From assembly GCA_900754515.1 (NCBI GenBank), contig CAAEDD010000181.1:1-12228 (forward strand): DNA of 12,228 bases. Direction: 5' to 3'. Every line of letters begins with the position of its first letter. Within the stretch, counting starts at the first letter, position 1. Below the pieces are notes generated by a model. That model saw only the letters and a list, made by a program, of their open reading frames with translations, did not search any database and was not told the origin of the DNA. This DNA comes from an uncultured Oscillospiraceae bacterium (lineage in GTDB: Bacteria; Bacillota; Clostridia; Oscillospirales; Oscillospiraceae). Position numbers and translations under genes: made by a program. Positions 6,467 through 12,228 of this stretch are shown piece by piece.

Positions 6467-8422
6467 ATGACAAGTTTCAACAAATATACCCACGTTTTTG
6501 AGCCTATACGCATCGGCAACATGACGGTTAAAAACCGCATTCAGTTTTCTCCCATGGTCAGCAGTCTTTCAACTCCCACCGGGGGCGTTTCCAGCGAGCT
6601 CCTGGGCTATGTCAAAGCCCAGGCCCGCACCGGGGCCGGTGTAATAACAATAGGCTCCACCCCAATTGACCACATAAACGGTGTGGACTTTTTCGGTGCT
6701 CTGGATGTAACCAGTGATGACAATATAACCGACCTGCGCCGTTTAAGCGAAGCCGTGCACAGATACGGCGCAAAGCTCTCCGTAGAGTTGGTACATGCCG
6801 GACGTTCGGCGCCCAAGCAGTTCAGACCCGGCCAGATGGCTATCGCCCCTTCCCCCATTCCTGTAGAGGGCGGCCCCACTGATATACGGGAAATGAACGA
6901 GGATGATATGCAGACTATCATCGGCGAGTACTGTGACGTGGCTGAGCGACTTATGAAGGCCAACTTTGATATGGTCATGGTTCATGCCGCTCACGGCAAT
7001 TTGATTGCCCAGTTCCTCTCCCCCAAGTTCAACCAGCGCAGCGATGCCTACGGCGGTTCCTTTGAAAACCGTTGCCGCTTCCCTCTGCAGGTTCTGGCCG
7101 CAATGCGTGAGCGCGTAGGCAAGAAGCTCTGCATAGACATGCGCATAAGCGGTGACGAGCTTATACCCGGCGGCATGCACATCGACGAGACAATTGCTTT
7201 TATAAAGCTGGCTCAAAAATACATAGATACCGTCCACGTCTCACAGGGTCTCATAGTTGAGCCCCGTTATATGCCCTACACCATGCCCCCCTTCTATCTG
7301 CCCCACTGCCACAATGTAAAATGGGCAGCAGCCGTAAAGGCTGACCCGGAAGTAAAGATTCCCGTCACCGTTGTTGGAAGTATCACCACAATAGAAGAAG
7401 CCGAGGAAATCATAGCTTCCGGTAAGGCGGATATGGTAGCAATGGCCCGGCAGCTGATGTGTGATCCCAAGACCATTTATAATGCATGGCACGGCTGTGA
7501 AGAAGATACCAGGCCCTGCCTCCGTTGTCACGAGTGTGCTCCTGCCGATATAGTGCATCTGCGCTGCGCCACCAACCCCATACTTGGCCGCGAAGCCGAA
7601 CTGGGTGAGATAGGCCCTGCCCGGAAGAGCAAAAAGGTTCTTGTTATCGGCGGCGGTGTCGCCGGATGCATGGCGGCAAAGACTTTGGTGGAGCGTGGCC
7701 ACGACGTGACTCTCATGGAGAGCAGTGACAAGCTGGGCGGACGGCTCCATGAAATCAGTTGCCTCAGCTTCAAGTTTGATATGCGCCGTCATTTGCAGTG
7801 GCTCATGCGCAGCACCATGAAGTGCGGTGCAAAGATCCTGCTTAACACTCCTGCCACCGTTGAAAACGTTCTGTCTCTGAATCCTGATGTCGTCTTTGTG
7901 GCCACCGGTGCAGACAGATTTATGCCCCCCATCCCCGGTATTGACAGGGAAAACATTCATCACGTCCTTGACGTGGATACCGGCAGAGTCAAGGTTGGCG
8001 ATACCGTAGTGGTATGTGGAGGCGGCCTGTCCGGCATGGAGTCAGCTCTGGAGCTCTCCAACGAAGGTAAAAAAGTCACCGTTGTGGACATGATTCCTGT
8101 TGAAGAATTTGCAAAGGATCACTCCCCTGCACCTCGCGGTATGCTTTTGCAGCTGCTGGAGAAAAACGGCGTAAAGCTCATCGGTTCCAGCCGTGTTACC
8201 GCCTTTACAGATGAAGGCGTTGTCATCGAAAACCAGAAGGGTGAGCGCAGCGTTTTGCCCTGCACGGATGTCGTCGCGGCCTTCGGTATGAAGAAAAACG
8301 ACAAGCTCCTTAATGAGCTGCGCCAGCTTATCCCCGATGTTATAGCTGTAGGCGACTGCAACGAAGTAAAGAACATAAAGAACGCAAACCAGATTGCCTT
8401 TAATATGGCTCTGGAAATATAA
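6467..8422 (+). CDS. OYE-family NAD(P)H:flavin enoate-type reductase with 4Fe-4S and FAD/NAD domains (second paralogue)
   Basis: A 651-residue paralogue of the preceding enzyme with the same domain order. The FMN barrel (about 8-345) shows VKNRIQFSPM at 21-30, VELVHAGRSAP at 106-116, HAAHGNLIAQFLSP at 173-186, RSDAYGGSFENRCRF at 191-205 and MARQLMCDP at 326-334. The cluster cysteines are 351, 354, 357 and 367 (C-x2-C-x2-C-x9-C, then ATNPILGRE), two residues tighter than in the neighbour. Nucleotide-binding folds are VLVIGGGVAG near 391 and VVVCGGGLSGME near 514; the FAD closing motif is VIAVGDCNEV near 625. The histidine pair (173, 176) is kept, but the canonical tyrosine is Asn178. The gene starts 9 bases after its neighbour, with AGGAG (6457-6461) overlapping the previous stop. 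The two enzymes may act on successive double bonds or different stereochemistry of one substrate, or form a heteromer; none of these is shown. Confidence 0.93.
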   Translation: MTSFNKYTHVFEPIRIGNMTVKNRIQFSPMVSSLSTPTGGVSSELLGYVKAQARTGAGVITIGSTPIDHINGVDFFGALDVTSDDNITDLRRLSEAVHRYGAKLSVELVHAGRSAPKQFRPGQMAIAPSPIPVEGGPTDIREMNEDDMQTIIGEYCDVAERLMKANFDMVMVHAAHGNLIAQFLSPKFNQRSDAYGGSFENRCRFPLQVLAAMRERVGKKLCIDMRISGDELIPGGMHIDETIAFIKLAQKYIDTVHVSQGLIVEPRYMPYTMPPFYLPHCHNVKWAAAVKADPEVKIPVTVVGSITTIEEAEEIIASGKADMVAMARQLMCDPKTIYNAWHGCEEDTRPCLRCHECAPADIVHLRCATNPILGREAELGEIGPARKSKKVLVIGGGVAGCMAAKTLVERGHDVTLMESSDKLGGRLHEISCLSFKFDMRRHLQWLMRSTMKCGAKILLNTPATVENVLSLNPDVVFVATGADRFMPPIPGIDRENIHHVLDVDTGRVKVGDTVVVCGGGLSGMESALELSNEGKKVTVVDMIPVEEFAKDHSPAPRGMLLQLLEKNGVKLIGSSRVTAFTDEGVVIENQKGERSVLPCTDVVAAFGMKKNDKLLNELRQLIPDVIAVGDCNEVKNIKNANQIAFNMALEI

Positions 8423-8444
8423 AAAGTAAAAAGAGGTATGCACT

Positions 8445-9629
8445 GTGGAAAACTCAGGAAAAGTTAAAAACAGAACCATGATGACCCTGGCCATACTCTT
8501 CATCTCCGCTCTGGAGATGGGCGGTATGGGACTCCAGCCCGCACTGGCCTCGATTCAGGCCTCCTTCCCCGACGCACCGGCCACCCTTATTCAGACGATG
8601 TCCAATTTCCCCGGCTTTGCAATGCTTATCGGCTGCCTCATCTCCACCATGCTGGCAACTAAGGTTTCTAAAAAAGTCCTCTGCCAGGTAGGTGTAGGCT
8701 GCTACGCCGCAATTGCTTTTCTCGGTTTCTTCTTCCATGGCAGCATTCTCCAGCTCTATGCCTGGCAGATCGTTCTGGGCCTTGGCTTCGGCCTTCTGAT
8801 GCCTACCTCCAACGGCATAATCGCAGAGAACTATGACGAGTCTCAGCGCGGCGCCATCATGGGCATCCAGAACACTTTCACCAACGGCGGCGGTATATAC
8901 CTCACTTTTGTCGGCGGTATGCTGGCTGCCATCAACTGGCACTATACTTACCTCGCTTATCTCTTTGGCCTTATTCCCCTGGTTCTGGGCTGCATTTACC
9001 TGCCCAAAGATAAGCCCGCTGCCAAGCAGGACAAAAAGTCCGGCGGCCACCTGAATATCTCCAAGAAAACCTGGCTGTACGGCGGCATCATCTTCGTCTT
9101 TATCACTTCCTACACTGTTTTCGGTTCCAACGTATCCTTTATTATAAGCGACCGCAACCTGGGTTCCTCCGCCATGACCGGAACCGCAATGAGCATTTTC
9201 CTGGTGGGCGGTATGCTGGCCGGCCCTCTCTTCAGCCCCACCGAGCGTAAGCTCCATGACTACACCTTCTGCTGCGCTTTCCTGCTGCTCACCGTGGGCT
9301 TCTTCACCGTTTACATGGCCAGCTCTCTGGTTACAGTTTTTATTGGCGCTCTTATCACCGGCCTTTCCATGGGCTTTGCAATGCCCACCGCTCTGCTGGG
9401 CTGCACCAACTGCAACACCGTAGAGTCTGCAACTGCCGGCTGCGCCGTTGCCCATATGGCCGGCCAGATAGGCACCGTGCTCTCCGCAATTATCTACACC
9501 TCCGCAGCTTCCCTGTTCAGCGACGCTTCTGACTTCCGCTTCCTCTTCGCATCCATCGCCTGCGCCGTTCTGTGTGTCCTCGTGGCCGTGGTTGTCACCG
9601 TTGTTAACCGCGCAACTTCCAAGGCTTGA
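8445..9629 (+). CDS. Major facilitator superfamily transporter (first)
   Basis: A 394-residue inner-membrane protein with about 12 hydrophobic segments in two halves separated by a lysine-rich cytoplasmic loop (about 187-209, PKDKPAAKQDKK). The N-terminal half carries LASIQASFPDAPATLIQTMS after helix 1 and a degenerate motif A (TKVSKK near 72-77). The start is a GTG at 8445, chosen because AGAGG (8432-8436) is well spaced for it; an ATG at 8438 gives only a nine-codon frame, and the first in-frame ATG is at residue 12. It begins 22 bases after the second reductase, so it is in the same operon. It probably imports the reductase substrate or exports the product; direction and ligand are unknown. 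Family assignment is secure from topology and the ASFPD motif shared with the next transporter. Confidence 0.9.
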   Translation: MENSGKVKNRTMMTLAILFISALEMGGMGLQPALASIQASFPDAPATLIQTMSNFPGFAMLIGCLISTMLATKVSKKVLCQVGVGCYAAIAFLGFFFHGSILQLYAWQIVLGLGFGLLMPTSNGIIAENYDESQRGAIMGIQNTFTNGGGIYLTFVGGMLAAINWHYTYLAYLFGLIPLVLGCIYLPKDKPAAKQDKKSGGHLNISKKTWLYGGIIFVFITSYTVFGSNVSFIISDRNLGSSAMTGTAMSIFLVGGMLAGPLFSPTERKLHDYTFCCAFLLLTVGFFTVYMASSLVTVFIGALITGLSMGFAMPTALLGCTNCNTVESATAGCAVAHMAGQIGTVLSAIIYTSAASLFSDASDFRFLFASIACAVLCVLVAVVVTVVNRATSKA

Positions 9630-9642
9630 TTCCACAAAACAA

Positions 9643-9676
9643 TTCATGGCCCGCCGCATATGCGGCAGGCCATGAA
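9643..9676 (+). repeat. 34-bp near-perfect palindrome between the two transporter genes
   Basis: TTCATGGCC (9643-9651) pairs with GGCCATGAA (9668-9676), and GCCGCAT with ATGCGGC (9653-9659/9660-9666), with a single C/A mismatch. As RNA it would be a long GC-rich hairpin with a four-base loop, but it is followed by A residues, not a U-tract, so it is not a standard terminator on the plus strand. It may attenuate or protect the upstream mRNA, or bind a dimeric protein. Confidence 0.75.
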
Positions 9677-9686
9677 AAAAGCCGTG

Positions 9687-9708
9687 AATCGTCAATAAAA
9701 TAACGATT
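9687..9708 (+). repeat. Short inverted repeat before the second transporter gene
   Basis: AATCGT (9687-9692) and ACGATT (9703-9708) are perfect inverted halves separated by ten AT-rich bases, ending 12 bases before the ATG at 9721. It could affect ribosome access or be an operator half-site pair; it may also be chance. Confidence 0.35.
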
Positions 9709-9720
9709 GGTTGTGAAATT

Positions 9721-10941
9721 ATGGATAAATCAATAAAAAGACGCAATATTATAGGAATAATTGTCCTCATCTTTGCCAACAGTGCTGCCGGCGGCGCCGA
9801 ATGGTGCTCCTCTGCTCTGGCAAATATTGCACAGACCTTTCCCGACGTTCCTTATTGGGTAATCACTCTGGTCAATAACATTCCCAACCTCTGCGCTGTG
9901 GTATTCACTTTGGTGGCGGGACTCCTTGTGAACCGGGTAGTGCCTCTCAAGACCATGATACTTATCGGCATCGGCCTTCATGCCACCGGCGGTATACTTC
10001 CCGCTTTGGCCGGAGGAAACAGCATCACCGTAATGTTTATCGGCCGCTTTGCCTTCGGCATAGGCTATGGCCTCATGCAGGGCATCGGGATTTCCATGAG
10101 CTTCAAGCTTGTGGAAAACGAGAATCTGCGTACCCACGCCATGGGCTGGGCCGTAGCTGCGCAGTACAGCATGAACATGGTCGCTCAGGTAGTCGTGGGA
10201 CGCCTGTGCGAGATACAGTGGAACTACAGCTTTTACATCTATCTGTGGAGCTTTATCCCCTTCTTCATCGTTCTCTTCCTCTGCCAGAACTTCCCCGTAG
10301 ACAAGACCGACTACTCCGCCATTGGAGGCAGCGAGAGCAGCCTTGCAAAAGGCACTTCCCTGGGTGAGAGTATTCGCAAGCTGCCCGGAAATGTGTGGAT
10401 ATTTACCGTTATAGTCGGCGTGTACATGCTTTGCTACTATCCAATATTCCTCCTCATCTCCCCCATCATTGTCAACCGCGGCATGGGCACCGCTGTGGAT
10501 GTGGGCACCGCAATGGTATTTTACAGCATAGCTACCATTGTAGGCGGTGTGGTTTTCGGAGCCTTGGAAAAGATTTTCAAGCACCGTACTCTTGGCGTTT
10601 TTCTTATTGGAGTTGCAGCAAGCATTGTGGGCCTTTACTTTGCAAAGAGTTTTGCCGTGGTTTGCCTCTGGCTGGTTCTTAGCGGCATTACTTCTACCGG
10701 CATTATTCCCGGCTGCATCAGCGCCTACGACAATCAGGTCAGAAAAGAAGATGTGTTCCTGGCCACCGGTATTACAGAGTCCGGTGTTAACCTGGGCGCT
10801 TTTCTCAGCACTCCTTTTATTGCCCTGATCGAGGGTTTTGGCGGTTCTGCGGATCAGGCTCTGATCTTCTCCCCAATAATTCTTATCATAATGGCTTTTG
10901 TCACTGTAGTGTGCTGCAAAAAAGCTAAAATGATGAAGTAA
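9721..10941 (+). CDS. Major facilitator superfamily transporter (second)
   Basis: A 406-residue inner-membrane protein with about 12 hydrophobic segments. The N-terminus MDKSIKRRN is basic and leads straight into helix 1. The segment LANIAQTFPDVPYWVITLVN (33-52) parallels the first transporter's ASFPDAP segment, so both belong to the same broad MFS group, yet the sequences are clearly diverged and not a recent duplication. The interdomain loop is about 192-222 (VDKTDYSAIGGSE…). Motif A is degenerate (LLVNRVVPLK near 68-77). The ribosome binding site is weak (no AGGAG within 15 bases of the ATG), unlike the three genes upstream. It follows 91 bases after the first transporter, beyond a palindrome, so it may be expressed less or separately. 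Two transporters with one reductase pair suggest uptake of substrate and release of product, or two related substrates. Confidence 0.9.
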   Translation: MDKSIKRRNIIGIIVLIFANSAAGGAEWCSSALANIAQTFPDVPYWVITLVNNIPNLCAVVFTLVAGLLVNRVVPLKTMILIGIGLHATGGILPALAGGNSITVMFIGRFAFGIGYGLMQGIGISMSFKLVENENLRTHAMGWAVAAQYSMNMVAQVVVGRLCEIQWNYSFYIYLWSFIPFFIVLFLCQNFPVDKTDYSAIGGSESSLAKGTSLGESIRKLPGNVWIFTVIVGVYMLCYYPIFLLISPIIVNRGMGTAVDVGTAMVFYSIATIVGGVVFGALEKIFKHRTLGVFLIGVAASIVGLYFAKSFAVVCLWLVLSGITSTGIIPGCISAYDNQVRKEDVFLATGITESGVNLGAFLSTPFIALIEGFGGSADQALIFSPIILIIMAFVTVVCCKKAKMMK

Positions 10942-10954
10942 GATTCAAACGGCT

Positions 10955-10989
10955 TTATTCATTGCCATTTTGTCCCAGGTAATGAATAA
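10955..10989 (+). repeat. Hairpin just after the operon
   Basis: TTATTCATTGCC (10955-10966) pairs with GGTAATGAATAA (10978-10989) over 12 positions with one G-T pair and an 11-base loop. There is no U-tract behind it. Its last two bases are shared with the stem of the following terminator, so the two may form alternatively or stack. Confidence 0.6.
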
Positions 10990-11030
10990 CTCCCGCTGCA
11001 CCGAAAAGGTACAGCGGGAGTTTTATTATT
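10988..11030 (+). terminator. Intrinsic terminator of the reductase/transporter operon
   Basis: AACTCCCGCTG (10988-10998) pairs with CAGCGGGAGTT (11012-11022), with an inner ACC/GGT pairing after one mismatch and a GAAAA loop, followed by a T-rich run (11021-11030). It sits about 45 bases after the second transporter. Read on the minus strand the same hairpin lacks a good U-tract, so it may only weakly terminate the convergent fucO-type gene; I see no better terminator for that gene before 11081. Confidence 0.88.
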
Positions 11031-11081
11031 TCATCTCTCGTGTCCGCAGAAATGCTTCCCGATCTTTCTGCTTATAGACGC

Positions 11082-12227
11082 TCACATCAGCTTTCTGAAA
11101 AGTTCTGTGAGGTCAGCCACGCTGGTGTCCTTGGGGTTGCCCGGACGGCAGGCATCGTCATAGGCACTCTGAGCCAGGAAAGGCAGATCCTCTTCTTTAA
11201 GAGCTTCCAGTTTTGAAGGGATGCCTACGTCAGTGCTGAGCTGCTTGACTGCGTTGACGGCGGCGGCGCGGTACTCGGCAACACTCATTTCATCAACACC
11301 CTTGACACCCATGGCTCTGGCTATCTCACGGTATTTGTCTCCGGTACACTCGGCATTATACTCCATGACGATAGGCAGCATCATAGCGCAGGCTACGCCA
11401 TGGGGAGTATCGTATACCGCTCCCAGAGTGTGGGCCATGGAGTGAGCTATACCAAGACCAACATTGGAGAATCCCATACCGGCAATATACTGACCCAAGG
11501 CCATGCCCTCCCGGCCTTCTTTGGTACCCTCCACGGCACTGCGGAGATTTGCGGAAATAAGTTTGATGGCCTCCAGATGGAACATGTCTGTCATTTCCCA
11601 GGCTCCCAGGGTGGTGTAACCCTCGATGGCATGGGTTAGAGCGTCCATACCGGTGGAAGCAGTGAGTCCCCTGGGCATTGAATCCATCATCTCCGGGTCA
11701 ACCACAGCAACGATAGGCATATCATGGGGATCCACACAGACAAATTTACGCTTGCGCTCAACGTCGGTAATGACGTAGTTGATGGTGACTTCGGCGGCAG
11801 TGCCGGCAGTTGTGGGCACTGCAATAATTGGCACGCATGGCTTCTTGGTAGGAGCCACACCTTCCAGGGAGCGTACATCTGCAAACTCCGGGTTATTGAT
11901 TATAATGCCGATGGCTTTAGCGGTATCCATTGCGGAGCCGCCGCCTATGGCCAGGATATAGTCGGCGCCTGCAGCCTTGAAGGCGTCGACGCCGTCAACA
12001 ACATTTTCAATGGTCGGGTTGGGCTTAATGTCGGAAAAGATCTCATAAGCCAAGCCGTCTGTATCCAATATATCAGTGATCTTTGCGATCACACCGTGCT
12101 TGAGAAGGGTGGGACCGCAACAAATAAGGGCCTTGCTGAAACCGTTGGCCTTTACCTCGTTGGGTATCTCATTGATGGCTCCTGCGCCATGGTAGGAGGT
12201 CTGATTGAGCATGATTCTGTTTGCCAT
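11082..12227 (-). CDS. fucO: Lactaldehyde reductase / 1,2-propanediol oxidoreductase (iron-dependent alcohol dehydrogenase)
   Basis: A 381-residue group III iron-dependent alcohol dehydrogenase, complete: it opens MANRIMLNQT, like E. coli FucO, with its ATG one base from the window edge, so its ribosome binding site and promoter are outside. Close identity to FucO as I remember it is visible in NNPEFADVRSLEG (111-123), VPTTAGTAAEVTINYVITD (137-155), KFVCVDPHD (161-169) and MALGQYIAGMGFSNVGLG (242-259). The NAD site is GGGS (95-98). The iron ligands Asp195, His199, His262 and His276 are all present, as is His266. It reduces L-lactaldehyde to 1,2-propanediol with NADH during anaerobic fucose or rhamnose use, or serves as a general propanediol/short-alcohol dehydrogenase. 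It is convergent to the reductase operon and need not be functionally linked to it. Confidence 0.88.
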   Translation of the reverse strand: MANRIMLNQTSYHGAGAINEIPNEVKANGFSKALICCGPTLLKHGVIAKITDILDTDGLAYEIFSDIKPNPTIENVVDGVDAFKAAGADYILAIGGGSAMDTAKAIGIIINNPEFADVRSLEGVAPTKKPCVPIIAVPTTAGTAAEVTINYVITDVERKRKFVCVDPHDMPIVAVVDPEMMDSMPRGLTASTGMDALTHAIEGYTTLGAWEMTDMFHLEAIKLISANLRSAVEGTKEGREGMALGQYIAGMGFSNVGLGIAHSMAHTLGAVYDTPHGVACAMMLPIVMEYNAECTGDKYREIARAMGVKGVDEMSVAEYRAAAVNAVKQLSTDVGIPSKLEALKEEDLPFLAQSAYDDACRPGNPKDTSVADLTELFRKLM

Positions 12228-12228
12228 A

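Noticed and set aside
8454..9779. 441-codon open frame on the minus strand opposite the first transporter
   Set aside because: Its odd Gly/His/Ala/Glu-rich composition arises from reading hydrophobic codons backwards; there is no ribosome binding site or family signature.
9730..10584. 284-codon open frame on the minus strand opposite the second transporter
   Set aside because: Same reason: complementary-strand shadow of membrane-protein codons, overlapping a well-supported gene.
1..12228. CRISPR arrays, insertion sequences, rRNA or riboswitches
   Set aside because: No regularly spaced repeats, no transposase text, no rRNA or tRNA genes and no riboswitch-like conserved leader were seen on either strand.

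Overview
The window looks like a chromosomal segment of an anaerobic, mid-GC Firmicute, most likely a gut-type clostridial lineage. This is inferred from strong AGGAG-type ribosome binding sites, U-tract intrinsic terminators, a decayed sigma-region-4-like gene of the kind common in Firmicute mobile elements, an AmmeMemoRadiSam locus, and two Fe-S flavin reductases of the old yellow enzyme (OYE) type. The species cannot be named from the sequence.

Left part (1-2153, minus strand). An AmmeMemoRadiSam operon consists of a fused MEMO-like/AMMECR1 protein (110-1498) followed, with an ATGA overlap, by the start of the radical SAM partner. That partner runs off the left edge; only its N-terminal 37 codons with a four-cysteine motif are present. 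Upstream lies a small unknown three-cysteine protein (1662-2153) with its own strong terminator.

Middle (2154-3401). This is a gene-poor scar. It holds a possible frameshifted remnant on the minus strand (2218-2521), about 310 bases in which I see nothing, and a decayed sigma-like helix-turn-helix gene (2834-3212) carrying a frameshift and an in-frame TAG.

Centre and right (3402-10941, plus strand). A LysR-type regulator with its own terminator is followed by an apparent four-gene operon: two paralogous multidomain OYE-family reductases (FMN barrel, TMADH-like 4Fe-4S motif, FAD/NAD(P) domains) and two different major facilitator transporters. The likely logic is that LysR senses a small unsaturated molecule, one or both transporters move it or its product, and the two reductases hydrogenate it with NAD(P)H. 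The substrate is unknown. Both reductases lack the usual active-site tyrosine (Trp184 in one, Asn178 in the other), which makes this cluster the most interesting part of the window.

Right end (11082-12227, minus strand). A complete FucO-type iron-dependent lactaldehyde reductase / 1,2-propanediol oxidoreductase is convergent to the operon, separated from it by tandem hairpins including a terminator.
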